Positions 7,480 through 16,418 are shown, counted from the stretch's first letter. The stretch is DNA of 23,476 bases from Polaribacter sp. (GCA_030731695.1 JANQTK010000070.1:1-23476), one strand, 5' to 3'. Notes: generated from the sequence alone by a model not told the origin. Translations and numbers: made by a program.

Positions 7480-8054
7480 TAATTATCACATCTTCCACAA
7501 AAAAAGAAAATAATTTTCCTGTGTATGTTTTTAAACATACCGTATTTGATGAAATCATTCACAAGCTAAAAAACGATGATATTGAAGGTGTCAATTTATA
7601 TTCAATTGATTTAGAGAATGATTGGGGATTGTTTTTAAAAAATTTTGATATCGTAAAAGCTGCTGGAGGTTTGGTTATCAACCAAAAAAAAGAGGTGCTT
7701 TTTATTTATCGAAATAACATTTGGGATTTGCCTAAAGGGCACATTGAAAAAAATGAAAGTACTGAAAATGCCGCAGTTAGAGAAGTTGAAGAAGAATGTG
7801 GCATTGAAAAATTATCCATTATTCAAAAATTAATCACTACATATCACATTTATTTTCTTAATGGTATAAAGCTAAAAGAAACTCATTGGTTTTTAATGCA
7901 TACCAATGATTCAAAAAAACTCACTCCTCAATTGGAGGAAGGAATTACAGAAGTTGTGTTTAAAAACAAAAATGACATTGAAATCGCGTTTAAAAACACG
8001 TATGCTAATATAAAAATGGTGTATGAAAAATATGTACAGAAAGTAACTTCCTGA
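7449..8054 (+). CDS. NUDIX hydrolase
   Basis: NUDIX hydrolases cleave nucleoside diphosphates linked to another group. The box here is complete and exact: G97, Glu103, then R111-E112-V-E-E-E-C-G-I119, matching GX5EX7REUXEEXGU. The ATG at 7449 gives 201 residues. The frame is open further upstream, but that part is antisense to pyrE. About 70 residues precede the catalytic domain, more than in a minimal MutT; they contain VYVFKHTVFDEIIHKL and no motif I recognise. NIWDLPKGHIE (90-100) is typical of enzymes acting on dinucleotide polyphosphates or related compounds, but the substrate is open. The protein is cytoplasmic. It is divergent from pyrE with only 13 bp between the two start codons. Confidence 0.88.
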   Translation: MYKVFINDKPIIITSSTKKENNFPVYVFKHTVFDEIIHKLKNDDIEGVNLYSIDLENDWGLFLKNFDIVKAAGGLVINQKKEVLFIYRNNIWDLPKGHIEKNESTENAAVREVEEECGIEKLSIIQKLITTYHIYFLNGIKLKETHWFLMHTNDSKKLTPQLEEGITEVVFKNKNDIEIAFKNTYANIKMVYEKYVQKVTS

Positions 8055-8071
8055 TTTTTTAGATTCTTTTA

Positions 8072-8091
8072 TTGAAAAAACTATTTTTCAA
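8072..8091. terminator. Inverted repeat between NUDIX and histidine-kinase genes
   Basis: TTGAAAAA (8072-8079) and TTTTTCAA (8084-8091) form an 8-bp stem with loop ACTA between convergent genes. It overlaps the last codons and TAG stop of the kinase gene. It could end NUDIX transcripts, but it is A-T rich and weak. Confidence 0.35.
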
Positions 8092-9283
8092 GTGTAAAAA
8101 TGAATTTTGCGCCTTTACCAAGTTCAGATTCAATTTGAATTGAACCTCCACTATTTTCAACCATTTTCTTTACAGTTGCCAATCCTATGCCATTTCCAGG
8201 TTTGCCATACCTATCTTTACCTGAAATAACTTGAAAAATCTGAAATACTTTTTCTTGAAATTCTAAAGGAATTCCAGGACCATTATCTTGTACATAGATT
8301 TCATAAAAATTGTCAGTTGAAGAAATTCCTATTTCTACCTCAATAAATTTCTTATCGTTATATTTTATAGCATTTGATATCAAATTTATTAGAATTTGAT
8401 TGAGTGCGGCTTTGTTTGTATGAATTGTATTTAAAGTGGAAATAAAGTTGATATTTAGTTCTTTTTCATTGCAAAAAAGACTTTTAAAATCAGATTGTAA
8501 ATTTTTTATATCAATATCCAATTTTTGTTGTTGCAAAATATTTTCACTTTTGCTGTACTCCAATAATCCATCAATCAATGTTTTTAATTTATTGGAAGAA
8601 TTTTCGATATGACCTAAAATTTCCAAACCTTGTTCGTCAATAACTGATTGGTATTTGTGAGAAAACAACTGTGTTAACCCTGAAATACTAAGTAAAGGAG
8701 ATTTTAAATCATGAGCAGCAACGTATGCAAATCGCTCTAATTCTTCATTTCTGATTTCTAATTTTTTTAAAATATTTTCGAGTTCAATATTATTTTTTCT
8801 AAGATTCAAGGTATTCATTACTTGCGTTGCCAATGCATTTAATGATTCTAATTGACGCTCCGTTAATTTTTTAGGTTTTTCATCTAACACACACAATGTA
8901 CCTAAAGGAAGTCCATGATCACTAATCAAAGGGACTCCTGCATAAAAAGATATTTTTGGAGGTCCTGTTACGAGAGGATTATCGAAAAAACGTTCGTCAA
9001 GTTTAGCATCTTCTACAATAAAAGTGTTTTTTTCGTCATTGATTGCATGTGCACAAAAAGAGATATCTCTCGAAGTTTCATCAACTGCAAGTCCAATTTT
9101 GGATTTAAACCACTGACGTTCTTCATCAATTAGAGAAATTAATGAAATTTCAGTATTGCAAATTTCAGCAGCAATAGCAACGATACTATCGTAATCATCC
9201 TCTGGAAGGGTATCAAGAATATTGTAGGATTCTAGTTCTTTTATTCTTTCTTTTTCTCTGATATGGACTTTTGGTGCTATCAT
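8081..9283 (-). CDS. Soluble GAF-domain sensor histidine kinase
   Basis: This 400-residue protein has an N-terminal GAF domain (about 20-160, with SLIDEERQWFKSKIG and ISFCAHAI), then a short coiled linker (160-185). The kinase part follows: H-box FAYVAAHDLKSPL with His191 as phosphoacceptor, N-box NQILINLISNAIKYND, DNGPGIP, and GNGIGLATVKK. No transmembrane segment or signal peptide is visible, so it senses a cytoplasmic ligand or redox state through GAF. There is no receiver domain and no response-regulator gene beside it, so it is an orphan whose partner is encoded elsewhere. The YVAAHDLKSPL form is common in flavobacterial kinases. A 113-bp gap with a 20-bp palindrome separates it from the hydroxylase operon, so it is probably transcribed on its own. 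Confidence 0.93.
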   Translation of the reverse strand: MIAPKVHIREKERIKELESYNILDTLPEDDYDSIVAIAAEICNTEISLISLIDEERQWFKSKIGLAVDETSRDISFCAHAINDEKNTFIVEDAKLDERFFDNPLVTGPPKISFYAGVPLISDHGLPLGTLCVLDEKPKKLTERQLESLNALATQVMNTLNLRKNNIELENILKKLEIRNEELERFAYVAAHDLKSPLLSISGLTQLFSHKYQSVIDEQGLEILGHIENSSNKLKTLIDGLLEYSKSENILQQQKLDIDIKNLQSDFKSLFCNEKELNINFISTLNTIHTNKAALNQILINLISNAIKYNDKKFIEVEIGISSTDNFYEIYVQDNGPGIPLEFQEKVFQIFQVISGKDRYGKPGNGIGLATVKKMVENSGGSIQIESELGKGAKFIFTLEK

Positions 9284-9340
9284 AGCTTACAAATTTTGTA
9301 ACATTTGAAATGGGGGTTTTTTCTCATATGATAACAAGTA

Positions 9341-9371
9341 CGAAACTATGGTTATTTGAATCAACATACAA
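9341..9371 (-). promoter_or_regulatory. Candidate promoter of the GAF histidine kinase
   Basis: The minus strand has TTG (9371-9369), exactly 20 bp, then TAGTTTCG (9348-9341), one mismatch from TAnnTTTG. It would give a leader of about 50 nt before the ATG at 9283. The call rests on spacing plus one imperfect box. Confidence 0.35.
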
Positions 9372-9381
9372 GTCAGAGAGT

Positions 9382-9401
9382 GTTAAAAAATATTTTTTAA
9401 C
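9382..9401. repeat. 20-bp perfect A/T palindrome at the end of the hydroxylase operon
   Basis: Bases 9382-9401 form a perfect palindrome, GTTAAAAAAT followed by its reverse complement. It contains the TAA of the molybdopterin subunit (9397-9399). It may be the operon terminator or a protein-binding site. The sequence alone does not decide. Confidence 0.5.
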
Positions 9402-11613
9402 TAAAATCAACATCTATTAATGGTAATGTTCGAATTCTTTTTCCTGTTGCGTTGAAAATTGCATTGCAAATTGCAGGCGCAATAACGGGAACTCCAGGTT
9501 CGCCAACTCCAGTTGGAGGTTGATTCATAGCATCAATAATATTGATAGTGATTTTTGGAGCATCTTTCATCCGTGTCATTTGGTAATCAAAGAAATTATT
9601 TTGCTCAACAGCTCCCTCTTTTGCGGTAATTTTCCCAAATAACGCTAACGAAATTCCGAAAATAGCTGCGCCTTCTAACTGATTGATTACATTGTCTTTA
9701 TTCAATACCAAACCACAATCTATGGTTGTCCAAACTTCTTCAATTTTTACGTTTCCATCAATTACAGAAACTTCAACAGCTGTAGCAACATAACTATAAA
9801 AACTGTAGTGAACTGCGATTCCAATTCCATAATTTTCCGGACGTTTTCTATTAAAGTCAGCTATTTTTGCAGTATTTTCCAACACCTTTTTCATGCGTTT
9901 TGAATTGTAAGGGTAATCAGATTTCCTTTCAATGATTTGATCTTTTCCAATCAATTCCATTTGAAAATCTATCGGATTTTTCTTTGCAGCAAACGCTAAT
10001 TCATCTGCAAAAGAATTATTGGCAAATCCGCTATGAATATGAACTACAGATCGCATCCAGCCTATTCGTAAATGCGCTTCAGCTTTCACGTTTTCCAATC
10101 TAAAGTTTTGAATGTGATAAGGATTATTGGTAAATCCTTGATTCAATTCAAATCCGGAAGCATAATCAGATAAAGGTTTGAAAGAAGAAACAATAGATGG
10201 CAAAGCAACTCGTTGCAACCACCCTGTAACTTGCCCTTTTTCATTGATACTTCCTTTTAAATATTGCACACTTGTTGCATGATAAAAGCTATGTTTTACA
10301 TCATCTTCGCGCGTCCAAACAACTTGAACAGGTGCATTTATTTTTTTGGATAATGCAACCGCTTCTACTACAAAATCAGATTTTGATTTTCTTCCAAAAC
10401 CTCCACCTAAAAAAGTGACATTTACCGTAATATTTTCTATAGGAATTTCAAAAAAATGTGCAATTTCAGCTCTTGCTGTTTGTGGATCTTGAACTGGCGC
10501 CCAAACTGCTACTTTATCACCTTGAAACCAAGCTGTTGCATTTGGAACTTCCATAGGTGTATGCACTAAAAAAGGAACGTGATAGGTTGCTTCCATCAAT
10601 TGTTCAGCATTGGTAAATGCATTTGTTACATTTCCTTTACTTCCCGGAACTAACTTTCCTTTTTGATGAACTCTTTTTGTTAATAATTCATTGAATTTTT
10701 CGGTATCAAAAGAATGATTCTCCCCATAATTCCATTCAATATCCAGATTTATTTTTCCCTGAAAAGCAGACCAAGTATTGTTGGCAATGACTGCAACACC
10801 ACCCAAAGCTCCAAAAAACTGACCAATTGGAGGTACAATTCTGTCTAATTGAATTACTTTTTCAACACCCGAAATTTTCTCAGCTGCTGAACTATCAAAA
10901 GATTTTACAGTTCCAAAAGTTACAGGACATCTTGCAATTGCTGCAAATTTCATATTCGGAATTCGTATATCCATTCCGTATTTGGCAGTTCCATGTGTAA
11001 AGTCTTTTAAATCAACACTTTTTAAGGTTTTTCCAATGTAATTAAAATCTTCAACTTTTTTTAATTGAATCGTATTTTCATCTGGAATTGGCATTTTTGA
11101 AGCTACATCAATCAAATCTCCAAAGAAAATTTTTTCAGTTGTTTTTTGATTGATGATGAAATGATTTTCTGCTTTACAATCACTTTCAGCAATATTCCAT
11201 TTTTGAGCTGCTGCAGCAATCAACATCATTTTTGCAGTAGCTCCCATTTTTCGCATTGGCTCTAAAATAGTACGAACACTTCTAGATCCATCTGTGTTTT
11301 GATTGCCGTATTTTTCATGACCAATTGCTTGTTTTACAGTAACATATTTCCAATCAGCTTCCATTTCATCAGCAATTGCTGATGCCAAAGAAGTTCTGAT
11401 TCCTTGTCCCATTTCCGAACGTGAAGCCATCAAAGTAATGTTCCCATTTTTATGAATTTGGATGAATAAATTGGGACTAAATGAGTTTTCATTTGAGGCA
11501 GGAATGAATTCTTTTTTATCTGATGAAATGTTACATCCTAAAATAATTCCTGTGGAGGTCAAACCAAAAATCTTGACAAAATCTCTGCGATTAATTTTTT
11601 GAATGTTACTCAT
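9397..11613 (-). CDS. Molybdopterin-binding subunit of a xanthine-dehydrogenase-family hydroxylase (IorB-like), Tat-exported
   Basis: This is the large catalytic subunit of a molybdenum hydroxylase of the isoquinoline 1-oxidoreductase type. The 738 residues begin with a twin-arginine signal, NRRDFVKIFG (8-17). It is followed by a hydrophobic stretch ending LGC (Cys27), so it may become a Tat-exported lipoprotein. Family marks are MGQG (68-71), HTPMEVPN (351-358), the cofactor-binding GGGFGRK (403-409) and GVGEPG (702-707) with Glu705 as the probable catalytic base. The ATG overlaps the iron-sulfur subunit gene by 8 bp. No FAD subunit is encoded nearby, so electrons probably pass from the small subunit to a respiratory cytochrome (inference). 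The substrate, an aldehyde or an N-heterocycle, cannot be told. Confidence 0.92.
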   Translation of the reverse strand: MSNIQKINRRDFVKIFGLTSTGIILGCNISSDKKEFIPASNENSFSPNLFIQIHKNGNITLMASRSEMGQGIRTSLASAIADEMEADWKYVTVKQAIGHEKYGNQNTDGSRSVRTILEPMRKMGATAKMMLIAAAAQKWNIAESDCKAENHFIINQKTTEKIFFGDLIDVASKMPIPDENTIQLKKVEDFNYIGKTLKSVDLKDFTHGTAKYGMDIRIPNMKFAAIARCPVTFGTVKSFDSSAAEKISGVEKVIQLDRIVPPIGQFFGALGGVAVIANNTWSAFQGKINLDIEWNYGENHSFDTEKFNELLTKRVHQKGKLVPGSKGNVTNAFTNAEQLMEATYHVPFLVHTPMEVPNATAWFQGDKVAVWAPVQDPQTARAEIAHFFEIPIENITVNVTFLGGGFGRKSKSDFVVEAVALSKKINAPVQVVWTREDDVKHSFYHATSVQYLKGSINEKGQVTGWLQRVALPSIVSSFKPLSDYASGFELNQGFTNNPYHIQNFRLENVKAEAHLRIGWMRSVVHIHSGFANNSFADELAFAAKKNPIDFQMELIGKDQIIERKSDYPYNSKRMKKVLENTAKIADFNRKRPENYGIGIAVHYSFYSYVATAVEVSVIDGNVKIEEVWTTIDCGLVLNKDNVINQLEGAAIFGISLALFGKITAKEGAVEQNNFFDYQMTRMKDAPKITINIIDAMNQPPTGVGEPGVPVIAPAICNAIFNATGKRIRTLPLIDVDFS

Positions 11614-12073
11614 TTCCTTGATTTTTAAGTTTTACAGCAGAATGAATGGCTTTTTTAATTCTTGGATACGTTCCACATCTGCAAATATTTCCGCTCATGG
11701 CATTGTCAATATCTTCATCTGTAGGATTTGCATTGTTCTCTAACAAAAAAGTCGCAGCAATCAATTGACCAGATTGGCAATAGCCACATTGTGGCACATT
11801 GCCTTCTTGCCAGGCTTCTCTCAATATTTCTAAATTTCCAGAAGCACCTTCGATAGTTGTAATTTCTTTGCCAATTCCAAAAGAAAGTGGCATACTACAA
11901 GATTTTACCAAAATTCCATCAACCAAAATAGAGCAAGCTCCACATTGTGCAACTCCACATCCAAATTTAGTCCCTGTCAATCCAATAATATCTCTAATTA
12001 CCCACAAAAGTGGCATCTCTTCTGGAGCTTCAATTTGATGATTTTTACCGTTAATTTTTAATGTTGTTATCAC
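11606..12073 (-). CDS. (2Fe-2S)-binding subunit of the molybdenum hydroxylase (IorA-like)
   Basis: This 155-residue electron-transfer subunit carries two [2Fe-2S] clusters. The ferredoxin-type cluster is bound by Cys39, Cys44, Cys47 and Cys59 (GCGVAQCGACSILVDG). The second, helical-domain cluster is bound by Cys96, Cys99, Cys131 and Cys133 (QCGYCQSGQ and NICRCGTYPR). All eight cysteines are present. The start is GTG at 12073, since a stop codon lies two codons upstream and there is no earlier ATG. It has no signal of its own; such subunits are usually carried through the Tat pore bound to the signal-bearing large subunit, here encoded next with an 8-bp overlap. It follows the lactonase gene by 23 bp. 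Confidence 0.94.
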   Translation of the reverse strand: MITTLKINGKNHQIEAPEEMPLLWVIRDIIGLTGTKFGCGVAQCGACSILVDGILVKSCSMPLSFGIGKEITTIEGASGNLEILREAWQEGNVPQCGYCQSGQLIAATFLLENNANPTDEDIDNAMSGNICRCGTYPRIKKAIHSAVKLKNQGNE

Positions 12074-12096
12074 TTTTTATCTTTTTTAAAATTGAA

Positions 12097-13200
12097 TTAA
12101 AATAAAATACAAACTGGATTTGGAGCAGCAATTTCATTTACAAAAACTAGTTTTCCAGTGTTAGAATCTCTTTTAAAACTAACAATATTGTTTGTGTCTT
12201 GATTTGCAACTACTAAAAATTTATCATCAGGAGTTAGTGAAAAATTTCTGGGATTTGCTCCTTTAACAGCCTCAAAACCTACCAAAACCAACGCTCCATT
12301 TTGCTGATTTACTTTAAAAATCGCAATAGAATCATGTCCGCGATTAGACGCATAGATAAATTTTCCGTCTTTTGAAACATGAATATCAGCACCTTTGGTA
12401 TATTTATCATATCCATCAGGAATCATAGAAATTGAAGCATCAACAACATACTTTTCACCATCATTTTTCACCAAAGAAATGGTATTATTGAGTTCGTTTA
12501 AAACGTAAATCCATTGGTTATTTGGGTGGAACGTTAAATGTCTTGGTCCTGCTCCATCTGTCATTTGTAAGGTTTTCTGATTTGTAAAAACAAGTTCGTT
12601 TTTTGATTCATCAATGTTAGAAAACCACAATTCGTTGGTGCCTAAATCAACAGAAATGATGTCATTTTTATTTGGATGAAACCAAGTTGAATGCGCATGA
12701 GGAGCTTCTTGCCTGGAAGTGGTGCCTTTGCCCAAATGTTGTTGAACAGAGAGTAAATTTGTTAGCCCATTTTGATTATCAATTTGCAAATACCCAACAT
12801 TCCCTCCTGTATAATTTGCCACCAAAACTTGATTTTTATTGTTTACAGTAATAAAACATGGATGCGCTCCTCCTGATTTTGATTTGCTTACAAATACCAA
12901 CGTGTCTTTTTGAATCTTAAAAGATTGTACAAAACCTGAACCATTTTCATCTACTTCACTTACAGCAACCAAGGTTTTATTATCTGGAGTTTTTGCTAAA
13001 AAGGAGGGATTTACAATTTCTGCCATCAATCCTTTATTTGTCAGCAATCCATTTTCATCAATTTGATATGTATAAATTCCCTTACTTTCTCCATTTGTAT
13101 ACGTACCAACATAAAAATCATTTGAAACTTTTTCATTAATTTTTATATGGATACAGCTAAAAAGTGTCATAAATATTGATAATACTATTATTTTTTTCAT
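12097..13200 (-). CDS. YbhE/Pgl-type lactonase lipoprotein (7-bladed propeller)
   Basis: This belongs to the lactonase family that includes E. coli 6-phosphogluconolactonase YbhE, a seven-bladed beta-propeller. The 367-residue protein starts with a lipoprotein signal ending LFSC (Cys16), so it is exported and lipid-anchored, unlike the cytoplasmic E. coli enzyme. Family motifs are FYVGTYTNG near the start, GAHPCFI, QEAPHAHS, GAGPRHLTFHPN and NPRNFSLTPD, which lie on successive blades. An extracytoplasmic place makes 6-phosphogluconolactone an unlikely substrate; a sugar lactone in the periplasm is more plausible (inference). It lies 2 bp after the M14 peptidase gene and 23 bp before the hydroxylase genes. 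An aldehyde or sugar oxidised by the latter could yield a lactone, but this link is speculative. Confidence 0.87.
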   Translation of the reverse strand: MKKIIVLSIFMTLFSCIHIKINEKVSNDFYVGTYTNGESKGIYTYQIDENGLLTNKGLMAEIVNPSFLAKTPDNKTLVAVSEVDENGSGFVQSFKIQKDTLVFVSKSKSGGAHPCFITVNNKNQVLVANYTGGNVGYLQIDNQNGLTNLLSVQQHLGKGTTSRQEAPHAHSTWFHPNKNDIISVDLGTNELWFSNIDESKNELVFTNQKTLQMTDGAGPRHLTFHPNNQWIYVLNELNNTISLVKNDGEKYVVDASISMIPDGYDKYTKGADIHVSKDGKFIYASNRGHDSIAIFKVNQQNGALVLVGFEAVKGANPRNFSLTPDDKFLVVANQDTNNIVSFKRDSNTGKLVFVNEIAAPNPVCILF

Positions 13201-13202
13201 GG

Positions 13203-14957
13203 TTATCTTACTTTAAATATAGGTAAACGTAAGTGCGCTTTTTCATAATGTGGTGAGTTTTTAAAAACAAAATCCAATTGTACTCTCGGATTTTTTGCAA
13301 AATCTGCATCCGTTTTTAGTTTATCATCCAACAGCTGTTTTAATGAAGGATTTTCCATCAAAATTTTATGAGCAATATCCTCAAAAACATACGCAGAATA
13401 ACCTTCTTTTTGTTGCAAAATGGTATCAAAAAAGTTCCAATTGAAAAAAGAATCTGTAGCTTCTGCTTCCAATGTTTCTAATAAATAACGAATTCCTTGT
13501 TGATTTGTCGGGATGAAAACAGCACCTTTTTTGAATTTGAAATTTTCATTTTTTTCAGAAACAGCAGTATTATAATGCAAATAATGACCTTCATAAGGTG
13601 AATTTTGAGTTTTAAAATCGGCAATATGATTTACAGTAACTAAAATGGTGGTATCTTTTTCAAAAAGAGTGAATTCGATATGATTATTTTTCAATCTCTC
13701 TAAAACATCATGCCAACCTTGTTGCAAAATATAGGCTTTTGGAATTTCGATTTCTTTGGTAGTTTTAAAAGAATCAAAATACTTGATTTCCTTCACAAAA
13801 GGTTTGTTTTGATCGTAAAATAAACGTTTTCCATTGGTTACTTTACTGTCAATCATTTCTCCTTCAAATCCTTTAAAATTTAAAATTCTGAATTGCGCAT
13901 CATCAACTTTATAGTGAATAGGATAGGTTTTTTTTGCAATAATTTCTTGTGTGGCTTTTGAACGCAATTCTTTGATTTTTTGCGAATTATTCTCTGCAAA
14001 GTCAAAAGCAGAAAAAAGCAATTCATACGTTTGCTCTACACGAATTTTATAGGGTTTTAACATGTGCGTTTCCACCATCAAACCCAATGTGTGAAATAAG
14101 GTTGTGTAGCCTGTTGAATATCTTGGAGAATCAAAAAATTGAGAAAATCCAGCTTCAGGAGTTGTTCCCCAAACGTTTACATAAGGCGTAATGTCAATGC
14201 CTTTTTTTAACAACGAATTTTCGATTTCAGGACGCATTTTTTCTTCTAAAAAAGCACCTAAACTTCCTCCTAATTTATTGTGCTGCGTAAATAAATGTGT
14301 AATTGCATACTGATAATCAGCACCATTACTCACATGATTATCAATAAAAACGTCTGGATTTACAGTATGAAAAATTTCAGCAAATGTAGCTGCGTTTTTA
14401 GTGTCTTGTTTGATAAAATCGCGATTCAAATCAAAATTTCGAGCATTTCCACGAAAACCATATTCTAAAGGTCCATTTTGATTGGTGCGTGAATGTGAAT
14501 TACGATTCAAAGCACCTCCAATATTATATACTGGAATAATACAAATAATAGAGTTTTGATATTTTTGTTTCAAAGAATCGCTTTGAACCAAGTCTCGCAA
14601 CAATAGCATGGAAGCATCAATCCCATCAGATTCCCCTGGATGAATTCCGTTATTAATCAGAATTTTATTTTTTGAGGATTTTTTAATTTCGTCAACATTT
14701 TTAATTCCTTGTTGATTGTACACCACCAGATGCAAAGGTTCACCTGAATCTGTTTGACCAAAAGTAAACATAGAAATTTCATCATAAGTAGCTGAAAGCT
14801 GCTTGTAATAATTGATAACTTCTTTATATTCAGGCGTTTCAGTTCCTTTTGATTTTTCAAAAAGTGTTGTAAAATCTGTTGTAGTATTTTTATTTCCAGC
14901 GCAAGAAAGCAATAAAATCAAAAATAAAAAATAGAAAATCGTTCTTAATTTGGTCAT
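13203..14957 (-). CDS. M14-family zinc carboxypeptidase lipoprotein
   Basis: This exported metallopeptidase has 584 residues, and its lipoprotein signal ends LLSC (Cys19). The M14 zinc site is complete: His106 and Glu109 in GIHPGES, and His208 in DNHVSNG. Arg173 and Arg179 in ARNFDLNRDF fit the substrate-binding part. Glu296 in LMVETHM is the probable catalytic glutamate. About 270 residues follow the catalytic domain, with beta-rich character and no motif I recognise. The protein probably trims peptides in the periplasm or at the surface; a peptidoglycan peptide is possible given the neighbouring ddl, but unproven. Its ATG overlaps the coaD stop by one base (TAATG), and the lactonase starts 2 bp after its stop, so translation of the three is coupled. 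Confidence 0.9.
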   Translation of the reverse strand: MTKLRTIFYFLFLILLLSCAGNKNTTTDFTTLFEKSKGTETPEYKEVINYYKQLSATYDEISMFTFGQTDSGEPLHLVVYNQQGIKNVDEIKKSSKNKILINNGIHPGESDGIDASMLLLRDLVQSDSLKQKYQNSIICIIPVYNIGGALNRNSHSRTNQNGPLEYGFRGNARNFDLNRDFIKQDTKNAATFAEIFHTVNPDVFIDNHVSNGADYQYAITHLFTQHNKLGGSLGAFLEEKMRPEIENSLLKKGIDITPYVNVWGTTPEAGFSQFFDSPRYSTGYTTLFHTLGLMVETHMLKPYKIRVEQTYELLFSAFDFAENNSQKIKELRSKATQEIIAKKTYPIHYKVDDAQFRILNFKGFEGEMIDSKVTNGKRLFYDQNKPFVKEIKYFDSFKTTKEIEIPKAYILQQGWHDVLERLKNNHIEFTLFEKDTTILVTVNHIADFKTQNSPYEGHYLHYNTAVSEKNENFKFKKGAVFIPTNQQGIRYLLETLEAEATDSFFNWNFFDTILQQKEGYSAYVFEDIAHKILMENPSLKQLLDDKLKTDADFAKNPRVQLDFVFKNSPHYEKAHLRLPIFKVR

Positions 14958-15418
14958 TATTTATGAGTTACAATTACTGATTTTGGAACTAATTTGGTGT
15001 AATCCCCATTATTGCGAATAACATCTCTTACAATGGAAGAGGAAATATAAGAAGTTCTTGCAGCCGTTAATAAAAAGACAGTTTCTATCGAAGAAAGATG
15101 TCTATTGGTATGTGCAATGGCTTTTTCAAACTCAAAATCAGCAGGATTTCGCAAACCTCTAAGGATGTAATCAACCTTGTTTTCTTTACAAAAATCGATG
15201 GTCAAGCCTGAATAGGTTACCACTTTTATTTTAGGATTGTTTTTAAAAGCGTCTTCAATAAACTGTTTGCGTTGTTCCAACGAAAACATGTATTTTTTAT
15301 CGGCATTGATCCCAATAGCAATGATGAGTTCATCAAAAAGTTTTGCACCTCTTTCAATAATATCAGAGTGACCTAACGTAATTGGATCAAAAGATCCTGG
15401 AAAAACTGCTCTTTTCAT
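14957..15418 (-). CDS. coaD: Phosphopantetheine adenylyltransferase
   Basis: CoaD transfers AMP from ATP to 4'-phosphopantetheine, the next-to-last step of coenzyme A synthesis. The 153-residue protein has the normal length and the nucleotidyltransferase marks. These are FPGSFDPITLGH (6-17), where T14-x-G-H17 forms the active site, RGLRN (87-91), and ISSSIVRD (125-132) for ATP binding. It lies 5 bp after ddl, and its stop overlaps the start of the M14 peptidase gene by one base. It is cytoplasmic. Confidence 0.97.
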   Translation of the reverse strand: MKRAVFPGSFDPITLGHSDIIERGAKLFDELIIAIGINADKKYMFSLEQRKQFIEDAFKNNPKIKVVTYSGLTIDFCKENKVDYILRGLRNPADFEFEKAIAHTNRHLSSIETVFLLTAARTSYISSSIVRDVIRNNGDYTKLVPKSVIVTHK

Positions 15419-15423
15419 AATGT

Positions 15424-16398
15424 CTAATTTAAAGCCATTTGAATGGCATTGTCAAATAATTCTTTCAAAGAAATTCCTGCAGCCGCCGCTTGTTGCGGCA
15501 AAATGCTTTCTTCTGTCATTCCAGGAACAGTATTCATCTCTAAGAAAAATGGCTCGTCATTGACTAAAATATATTCCGAACGCGAAAAACCACGCATATT
15601 CAATACCTTATACACTTTTTTTGCTACCTCTTCTACCCTTTCTTGCACTGTTTGTGAAATTCTGGCTGGTGTTATTTCTTGTGATTTTCCTTCGTATTTT
15701 GCTTCATAATCGAAAAAATCATTTTCGGAAACGATCTCTGTAATTGGCAAAACTTTCAATGTATTTTGATATTGAATCACGCCAACTGAAACTTCTGTCC
15801 CATCTAAAAAGGATTCAATCAAAATTTCGGTATCTTCTTTATAGGCTTTTTCAAGTGCTGCCAACATCTTTGCTTTTTCATACACTTTTGAAATTCCATA
15901 ACTTGAACCAGCATTGTTTGGTTTTACAAAACAAGGCAAACCAACTTTGTCAATAATTTCATCTACATTGATGACATCACCTTTGTTTAAAAAAACTGAT
16001 TTTGCTGTCTGAATGCCATACTGTTTCAAGACACTCAAAGTATCTCTTTTATTAAAAGTCAATGCCATTTGATAAAATGGTGCTGAGGTATATTTGATTT
16101 CCAACAAATCAAAATAGGCTAATAAAACGCCATTTTCGCCAGGATTTCCATGAATTGCATTGAAAACAACATCAAATTGCATCAAATTTCCATGCATTAA
16201 AAATGAAAAATTGTTTTTATCAATTGGATATTCATTGTTAGCATCATCTAAAGCAACCCATTTTTCTTTTAAAATATGCACCCTAAAAGGGATGTATTTT
16301 TCTCTATCTAAATGTTTGTAAACTACATTTCCACTTTTTAAAGAAATGTTCACTTCGGATGAATAACCACCCATCACAATGGCAATAATTTTTTTCAT
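15424..16398 (-). CDS. ddl: D-alanine--D-alanine ligase
   Basis: Ddl joins two D-alanines for the peptidoglycan stem peptide, using an ATP-grasp fold. The 324-residue protein shows GGYSSE (10-15), AIHGNPGENG (81-90), the phosphate-loop segment KPNNAGSSYG (159-168), FDYEAKY (229-235) and LEMNTVPGMT (287-296). Tyr235 in the YEAKY element corresponds to the tyrosine that gives D-Ala rather than D-lactate specificity in E. coli DdlB, so an ordinary D-Ala-D-Ala product is expected. It is the first gene of a six-gene run with coaD, the M14 peptidase, the lactonase and the hydroxylase pair. It diverges from the PASTA gene across 95 bp holding two promoter boxes. Confidence 0.96.
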   Translation of the reverse strand: MKKIIAIVMGGYSSEVNISLKSGNVVYKHLDREKYIPFRVHILKEKWVALDDANNEYPIDKNNFSFLMHGNLMQFDVVFNAIHGNPGENGVLLAYFDLLEIKYTSAPFYQMALTFNKRDTLSVLKQYGIQTAKSVFLNKGDVINVDEIIDKVGLPCFVKPNNAGSSYGISKVYEKAKMLAALEKAYKEDTEILIESFLDGTEVSVGVIQYQNTLKVLPITEIVSENDFFDYEAKYEGKSQEITPARISQTVQERVEEVAKKVYKVLNMRGFSRSEYILVNDEPFFLEMNTVPGMTEESILPQQAAAAGISLKELFDNAIQMALN

Positions 16399-16418
16399 TT
16401 ACGTAACGATATATGTAA

